NCBI RefSeq assembly: GCF_004340965.1 | Contig: NZ_SLYA01000002.1 | Location: 930,001-994,000 of the forward strand | Length of the DNA stretch: 64,000 nt | DNA from: Sphingomonas sp. PP-CE-1A-559 | GTDB lineage: Bacteria; Pseudomonadota; Alphaproteobacteria; Sphingomonadales; Sphingomonadaceae | Direction: 5' to 3' | Shown: positions 59,736 to 64,000 of the stretch, piece by piece | Layout of the letters: each line of letters begins with the position of its first letter | Position numbering within the stretch: position 1 is the stretch's first letter | The notes under the pieces: model-generated | Told to the model about the DNA's origin: nothing | The model's input: only the letters and a program-made list of their open reading frames with translations | Database searches by the model: none | Position numbers and translations under genes: made by a program

Positions 59736-62240
59736 ATGAAAGTACGTCACGCATTGCTGGCTGGCATCGCCGCCGCATCGTTCGCCACCGCAGGGGCCGC
59801 ACAGACCGCACCGCAGGCTGATCCGGCCGCCACGTCCGTTGATGCAGCCCCTGCCACCGACGTCCCGCAGGACGACATCGTCGTGACCGCCGTCGCGCGC
59901 GGCACGAACAAGCTCAACACCTCGATCACCACCAGTTCTATCAGTTCGGATGCGCTGATCCAGCTCGCGCCGCGCACCTCGGGCGAACTGCTCCGCAACC
60001 TCCCCGGCATCCGGGTCGAGGCATCGGGCGGCGACGGCAACGCGAACATCTCGGTGCGCGGCCTGCCGGTCGCATCGGGCGGCTCGAAGTTCCTCCAGCT
60101 GCAGGAAGACGGCCTGCCGATCCTCGAATTCGGCGACATCACGTTCGGCAATGCCGACATCTTCCTGCGCGCAGATTTCAACGTCCGGACGGTCGAGTCG
60201 GTCCGCGGCGGCTCGGCCTCGACCTTCGCCTCGAACTCGCCGGGCGGCGTGATCAACTTCATCTCGAAGACTGGCGAGCAAGAGGGCGGCGCGTTCCAGC
60301 TGAGCAGCGGGCTCGACTATCGCGAGTTCCGCGTCGACTTCGACCAGGGCGGCAAGCTGTCCGACACGCTGACCTATCATTTCGGCGGCTTCTACCGGAT
60401 CGGTGACGGCCAGCGCGAAGTCGGCTTCGATGGCGTCAAGGGCGGCCAGTTCAAGGGGAACATCACCAAGTCGTTCGGCAATGGCGGCTATGTCCGCCTG
60501 TACGGCAAGTATCTCGACGACCGCGCGATCGGCTACCTCCCGAACCCGGTGCAGGTGAGCGGAACGAACGGCGACCCGACCTACAGCAACATCACCAACT
60601 TCTCGATCAACAACGGCACGCTGCACAGCGCCGACATCCGCACCGTGCAGACGCTCGACGGCAACAACCAGCTCGTCACGCGCTCGATCCGCGACGGCCA
60701 GCACCCGGTTGTGTATTCGGCGGGTCTCGAGACGCAGATCCCGGTCGCGGACGGCTGGAACATCGTCGAGCGGTTCCGCTATTCGGATATCTCGGGCGGC
60801 TTCACCTCGCCGTTCCCCTCGGCCGTCGGTTCGGCGCAGTCGATCGCCAACGGCATCGGTGGCGCCGGCGCGCAGCTATTCTACGCGAGCGGACCGCAGA
60901 ACGGTCAGCGGATCGCCAACCCCGCGTCGCTCAACGGCAATGGCCTGCTGGCGAACGTCGTGCTGTTCGACGTCGACCTGAAGAGCCTCAACAACATCAC
61001 CAACGACATCCGCCTCAATGGCTCGGTGCCGGTGGGTACCGGAACGCTGGCAATCACCGGCGGCTTCTACGCCTCGCGCCAGGACATCAAGAGCGACTGG
61101 CTGTGGAACTCGTTCGTCCAGACCGTCGCCGATGACGGCCGCTCGGAGCTGGTCGACATCCGCACCGCGGCGGGCGTTCCGGTCACGCAGAACGGCACGC
61201 CGGGCTATTCGGCATTCGGCTTCGGCAATTGCTGCCGCCGGTCGTACGATCTCGACTACACGACCTACGCACCGTTCGCGCAGCTCGGGCTGGAGATCGG
61301 CCGCTTCAACATCGACGGCTCGCTGCGCTACGATTTCGGCCGGGCACGCGGCAGCGTCGCCGGCGCCGATCTGGGTGCGGGCTTCGGCAGCGGCATCACG
61401 ACGTTCGACATCAACGGAGACGGTGTGATCTCGGCACCCGAGCGTCAGGTCGCGGTGATCCCGAACCGCCGGTCGCCGCTCAACTACAACTACGACTATC
61501 TGTCCTACTCTGGTGGCGCGAACTATCGCCTGACCGACAGCACGGCGGTGTTCGCCCGCTACAGCCGCGGCGGTCGCGCCAACGCCGATCGCCTGTTGTT
61601 CGGCCCGTCGATCAACACGACGACCGGCGGCCTGACCGACGAAGGCGCAGCGGTCGATTTCGTCCGCCAGCTCGAAGGTGGGTTCAAGTTCCGCGAGAAC
61701 GGTCTTTCGCTCTACGCCACCGGCTTCTGGGCGCGCACCGAAGAGCAGAACTTCGAGGCGACGACGCAGCGTTTCTTCAACCGCGAATATGAGGCGAAGG
61801 GCGTCGAGCTCGAGGGCCGGATCGCACGCGGGCCGTTCTCGCTGTCGGCGGGCGGCACCTACACCGATGCCAAGATCACCAAGGACGTGCTCAACCCCGC
61901 GGTCGAGGGCAACCGCCCGCGTCGCCAGGCCAAGTTCATCTTCCAGGCGACCCCGCAGGTCGATGTCGGTCGGCTGACCGTCGGCGCGAACGTGATCGGC
62001 ACCACCGACAGCTACACGCAGGACAATAACGGGCTGAAGATGCCCGGCTATACGCAGGTCAACGCGTTCGTGTCGGTGCACCCGACCGAAAACGTCACGC
62101 TGTCGGTCAACGGCAACAATTTGTTCGACGTGAAGGGCATCACCGAAGCCGAGGAAGGCGCGATCCCGACCAACGGCATCGTCCGCGCGCGCTCGATCAC
62201 CGGCCGGACGATCTCCGCCGCGGTCCGCGTCGGCTTCTGA
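59736..62240 (+). CDS. suxA: TonB-dependent receptor of the sux-like locus (SuxA-like)
   Basis: An 834-residue outer-membrane receptor. A signal peptide (MKVRHALLAGIAAASFATAG, to GAAQ) leads to plug features DIVVTAVARGTNKLNTSITT, SGELLRNLPGIRVEASGGDG, ISVRGLPVASGGSKFLQLQE and FNVRTVESVRGGSASTFASN, then SPGGVINFISKTG. The barrel ends with TGRTISAAVRVGF and a terminal Phe. Two LacI operators lie upstream and an amylosucrase gene follows eight bases downstream. In Xanthomonas, suxA (a TBDR) takes up sucrose with high affinity. Sucrose is therefore the best guess for this receptor. ATG 59736 has GGGAGAG upstream. Confidence 0.9.
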   Translation: MKVRHALLAGIAAASFATAGAAQTAPQADPAATSVDAAPATDVPQDDIVVTAVARGTNKLNTSITTSSISSDALIQLAPRTSGELLRNLPGIRVEASGGDGNANISVRGLPVASGGSKFLQLQEDGLPILEFGDITFGNADIFLRADFNVRTVESVRGGSASTFASNSPGGVINFISKTGEQEGGAFQLSSGLDYREFRVDFDQGGKLSDTLTYHFGGFYRIGDGQREVGFDGVKGGQFKGNITKSFGNGGYVRLYGKYLDDRAIGYLPNPVQVSGTNGDPTYSNITNFSINNGTLHSADIRTVQTLDGNNQLVTRSIRDGQHPVVYSAGLETQIPVADGWNIVERFRYSDISGGFTSPFPSAVGSAQSIANGIGGAGAQLFYASGPQNGQRIANPASLNGNGLLANVVLFDVDLKSLNNITNDIRLNGSVPVGTGTLAITGGFYASRQDIKSDWLWNSFVQTVADDGRSELVDIRTAAGVPVTQNGTPGYSAFGFGNCCRRSYDLDYTTYAPFAQLGLEIGRFNIDGSLRYDFGRARGSVAGADLGAGFGSGITTFDINGDGVISAPERQVAVIPNRRSPLNYNYDYLSYSGGANYRLTDSTAVFARYSRGGRANADRLLFGPSINTTTGGLTDEGAAVDFVRQLEGGFKFRENGLSLYATGFWARTEEQNFEATTQRFFNREYEAKGVELEGRIARGPFSLSAGGTYTDAKITKDVLNPAVEGNRPRRQAKFIFQATPQVDVGRLTVGANVIGTTDSYTQDNNGLKMPGYTQVNAFVSVHPTENVTLSVNGNNLFDVKGITEAEEGAIPTNGIVRARSITGRTISAAVRVGF

Positions 62241-62248
62241 TCGGGCGG

Positions 62249-64000
62249 GTGAGCGTGACAGTGACCTCCACCGCGCGCCGTCTCGACGCGCTCGCCCCCC
62301 TGCTTAAACGACAGCTCGAACGGCTGTACGGTACCGATCGACTGGCGACGCTCTGGCCGCGGATGGAGACGATCCTCCGCGACCGGGCGAGCGAACGGCC
62401 AGCGGCGATGGTCGCGCTCGACGATGCGCGGCTGGGCGATCCCGACTGGTTCGTCGCACCCGACATGCTCGGCTATTCGACCTATGTCGATCGGTTCGCC
62501 GGCACCGTCGGAGGGTTGATCGACCGGGTCAACCATCTCGAATCGCTCGGCGTGCGCTATCTCCATTTGCTCGCGTTGCTGAAGGCGCGCGAGGGCGACA
62601 GCGATGGCGGCTTCGCGGTCGCGGACTATCTCGCGATCGAGCCGCGGCTGGGGACGATGGCTGACGTCGAGCGGCTTGCCGCACGGCTCCGCGAGGGGCG
62701 GATCAGCTTGTGCGTCGACCTTGCACTCAACCACACCGCGGACGATCATGCCTGGGCGAAGGCCGCGCTTGCGGGCGATCCGCATTACCGCGCCTTTTAT
62801 CATGTTCTGGGCGGGGAGGAGGCTCAGGCGTACGAGAACGACCTCCCGCAGGTGTTTCCGACCACCGCACCGGGTAACTTCACCCATGTGCCGGCGATGG
62901 GGGGACAGGTCTGGACGACCTTCTATCCGTTCCAATGGGACCTGAACTGGTCCAATCCCGAGGTCATGCTCGCGATCGTCGACACGATGCTGAGGCTGGC
63001 GAACCACGGCTTCGAGGCGTTCCGGCTCGATTCTATCGCGTTCCTGTGGAAGCAGATCGGCACCGATTGCCGCAACCGCCCGGAAGCGCATTTCATCGTC
63101 CGCGCCCTCCGCGCCGCGCTCGATATCGTCGCGCCGGCAACACTGCTGAAGGCCGAGGCAATCGTCCCGACCGCGCTCGTACCGCCGTATTTTGGCGCCG
63201 ACGAAGGCGCGGACTGGGACGGCGGGTTCGAGCCCGAATGCCATCTCGTTTATAACAATTCGCTGATGGTCGCCGGCTGGGTCGCACTGGCAGAGCAGTC
63301 CGCCACCCTGCCCCACGCGATCGTCGAGGCGAGCGGTGGCCTGCCGCGTGGTGCCAACTGGCTCAGTTACGCGCGGTGCCACGACGATATCGGCTGGGGC
63401 GCGGTGATCGGTGATCTTACGGGGATCGATCCCGACCCGGTCGGGCGGCTGAAGACGGCGGCGCGGTTCCTCGAAGGCGGCGATGGCAGCTGGGCACGCG
63501 GCGCGCCGTTCCAGTCGGACGGCTCGGTGCTGCACGGCTCGAACGGGACGATGGCGTCGCTGGCGGGGCTCGAAGCGGCGGCGGACGATGATGCGCGCGA
63601 AATGGCGTTTCGCCGGATCGCACTGCTCAACGCGCTGTCGATCGCGAGTGGTGGTCTGGCGACGACGTACATGGGTGACGAGGCGGGACTGCTCAACGAC
63701 ACCAGCTATCTGGACGACGCCGAGCGCGCGCATGAAGGCCGCTGGCTGCATCGGCCAGAGATGGATTGGACGGCGCTCGATGGCGAGGCTGCACGGCGGA
63801 TCGGCGGGGATCTGGAAGCGCTGCGGGCGGCACGTGTTGCGAGCGGTGGCGCGGGTTCGCCAACGGCGATCGCGACGGGTTCCCCTGCACTGCTCGGGAT
63901 CGGCTGCGGCAGCGACCGCGTCTTCCTGAACTTCTCCGACGCGGCCCTCTCCATCGAGGGTCTGGCCGGTTGGCAGGATCGGTTGTCCGAACAGCCTTGC
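62249..64000 (+). CDS. suxB: Amylosucrase/GH13_4 sucrose-active enzyme (SuxB-like), C-terminus beyond the window
   Basis: The first 584 residues; the frame is open at 64000 and enzymes of this family have about 640 residues. The catalytic triad aligns with Neisseria amylosucrase: nucleophile D261 in FRLDSIAFLWKQIGTD, acid/base E303 in LLKAEAIVPT, and D379 in RCHDDIGWG (H378-D379-D380). VCVD-type region I reads CVDLALNHTADDHAWA. The enzyme moves glucose from sucrose to a glucan or hydrolyses sucrose. No signal peptide is present, so it is cytosolic and needs an inner-membrane sucrose transporter that is not in this window. The start at GTG 62249 is uncertain; GTG 62255 and 62261 also fit. Confidence 0.9.
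   Translation, partial: MSVTVTSTARRLDALAPLLKRQLERLYGTDRLATLWPRMETILRDRASERPAAMVALDDARLGDPDWFVAPDMLGYSTYVDRFAGTVGGLIDRVNHLESLGVRYLHLLALLKAREGDSDGGFAVADYLAIEPRLGTMADVERLAARLREGRISLCVDLALNHTADDHAWAKAALAGDPHYRAFYHVLGGEEAQAYENDLPQVFPTTAPGNFTHVPAMGGQVWTTFYPFQWDLNWSNPEVMLAIVDTMLRLANHGFEAFRLDSIAFLWKQIGTDCRNRPEAHFIVRALRAALDIVAPATLLKAEAIVPTALVPPYFGADEGADWDGGFEPECHLVYNNSLMVAGWVALAEQSATLPHAIVEASGGLPRGANWLSYARCHDDIGWGAVIGDLTGIDPDPVGRLKTAARFLEGGDGSWARGAPFQSDGSVLHGSNGTMASLAGLEAAADDDAREMAFRRIALLNALSIASGGLATTYMGDEAGLLNDTSYLDDAERAHEGRWLHRPEMDWTALDGEAARRIGGDLEALRAARVASGGAGSPTAIATGSPALLGIGCGSDRVFLNFSDAALSIEGLAGWQDRLSEQPC

Noticed and set aside
62048..63751. Open frame of 567 codons on the minus strand
   Set aside because: It is antisense to the amylosucrase gene, whose catalytic residues are all present in the plus-strand frame.
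1..64000. CRISPR arrays, insertion sequences, tRNA or rRNA genes
   Set aside because: I saw no regularly spaced repeats, no transposase-like protein, no paired terminal repeats and no complete tRNA or rRNA. Short copies could escape reading by eye.

Overview
The window is GC-rich, tightly packed chromosomal DNA that looks like a Sphingomonas or close sphingomonad (Alphaproteobacteria). The grounds are four TonB-dependent receptors (TBDRs), two of them of the Caulobacter/sphingomonad type; the TBDR-SapC-cupin-tryptophan halogenase cassette; DUF2141, DUF3857 and DUF2252 proteins; and frequent GTG/TTG starts. This is inferred from gene content only, since no rRNA or tRNA is present. I found no insertion sequence, CRISPR array or prophage.

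Layout. (1) 1-5271: edge of a surface-polysaccharide or glycolipid locus, with a truncated Wzx-like flippase, a GT-B/CDP-glycerol-transferase-like enzyme, a GINT-like beta-propeller protein and two overlapping GT4 glycosyltransferases. (2) 5354-9840: SirB1-like protein, glutathione S-transferase, aldo/keto reductase and a membrane GGDEF-EAL protein. (3) 9849-15208: an RpfF-like DSF synthase, then a FecI-FecR-STN-TBDR signalling set. (4) 14936-22386: a coupled deacetylase, GT4 and small membrane protein on the minus strand, then an integral membrane protein, DUF2141 protein, secreted EEP enzyme and GH84 hexosaminidase on the plus strand. (5) 22373-30228: PBP1C overlapping a 1917-residue alpha-2-macroglobulin with an intact thioester motif. 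(6) 30392-43741: GAF/degenerate GGDEF/EAL phosphodiesterase, DUF3857-transglutaminase-TPR protein, DUF72, Gfo/Idh, a second AKR, DUF2252, GH43-like protein, an alcohol dehydrogenase relic, an esterase and a DEAD-box helicase. (7) 44134-47469: a PAP2 acid phosphatase fused to an autotransporter barrel.

(8) 48204-64000 is the nutrient-uptake part. One TBDR stands alone with its own hairpin. A second TBDR is followed by a strong intrinsic terminator and then SapC, a JmjC-like cupin and a flavin-dependent halogenase with all key residues intact. Next comes a LacI regulator, two tandem CAATCGATTG operators, a TBDR and an amylosucrase. This last group matches the sux (sucrose) locus known from Xanthomonas, so sucrose is the best guess for its substrate.

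The observations most worth following are the RpfF homologue placed tail-to-tail with a GGDEF-EAL gene, the terminator-separated receptor/halogenase cassette, the paired LacI operators, the phosphatase-autotransporter fusion, and two small gene relics (an alcohol dehydrogenase C-terminus and a LacI N-terminus). Several starts, and the window-edge genes, are uncertain as noted in each entry.
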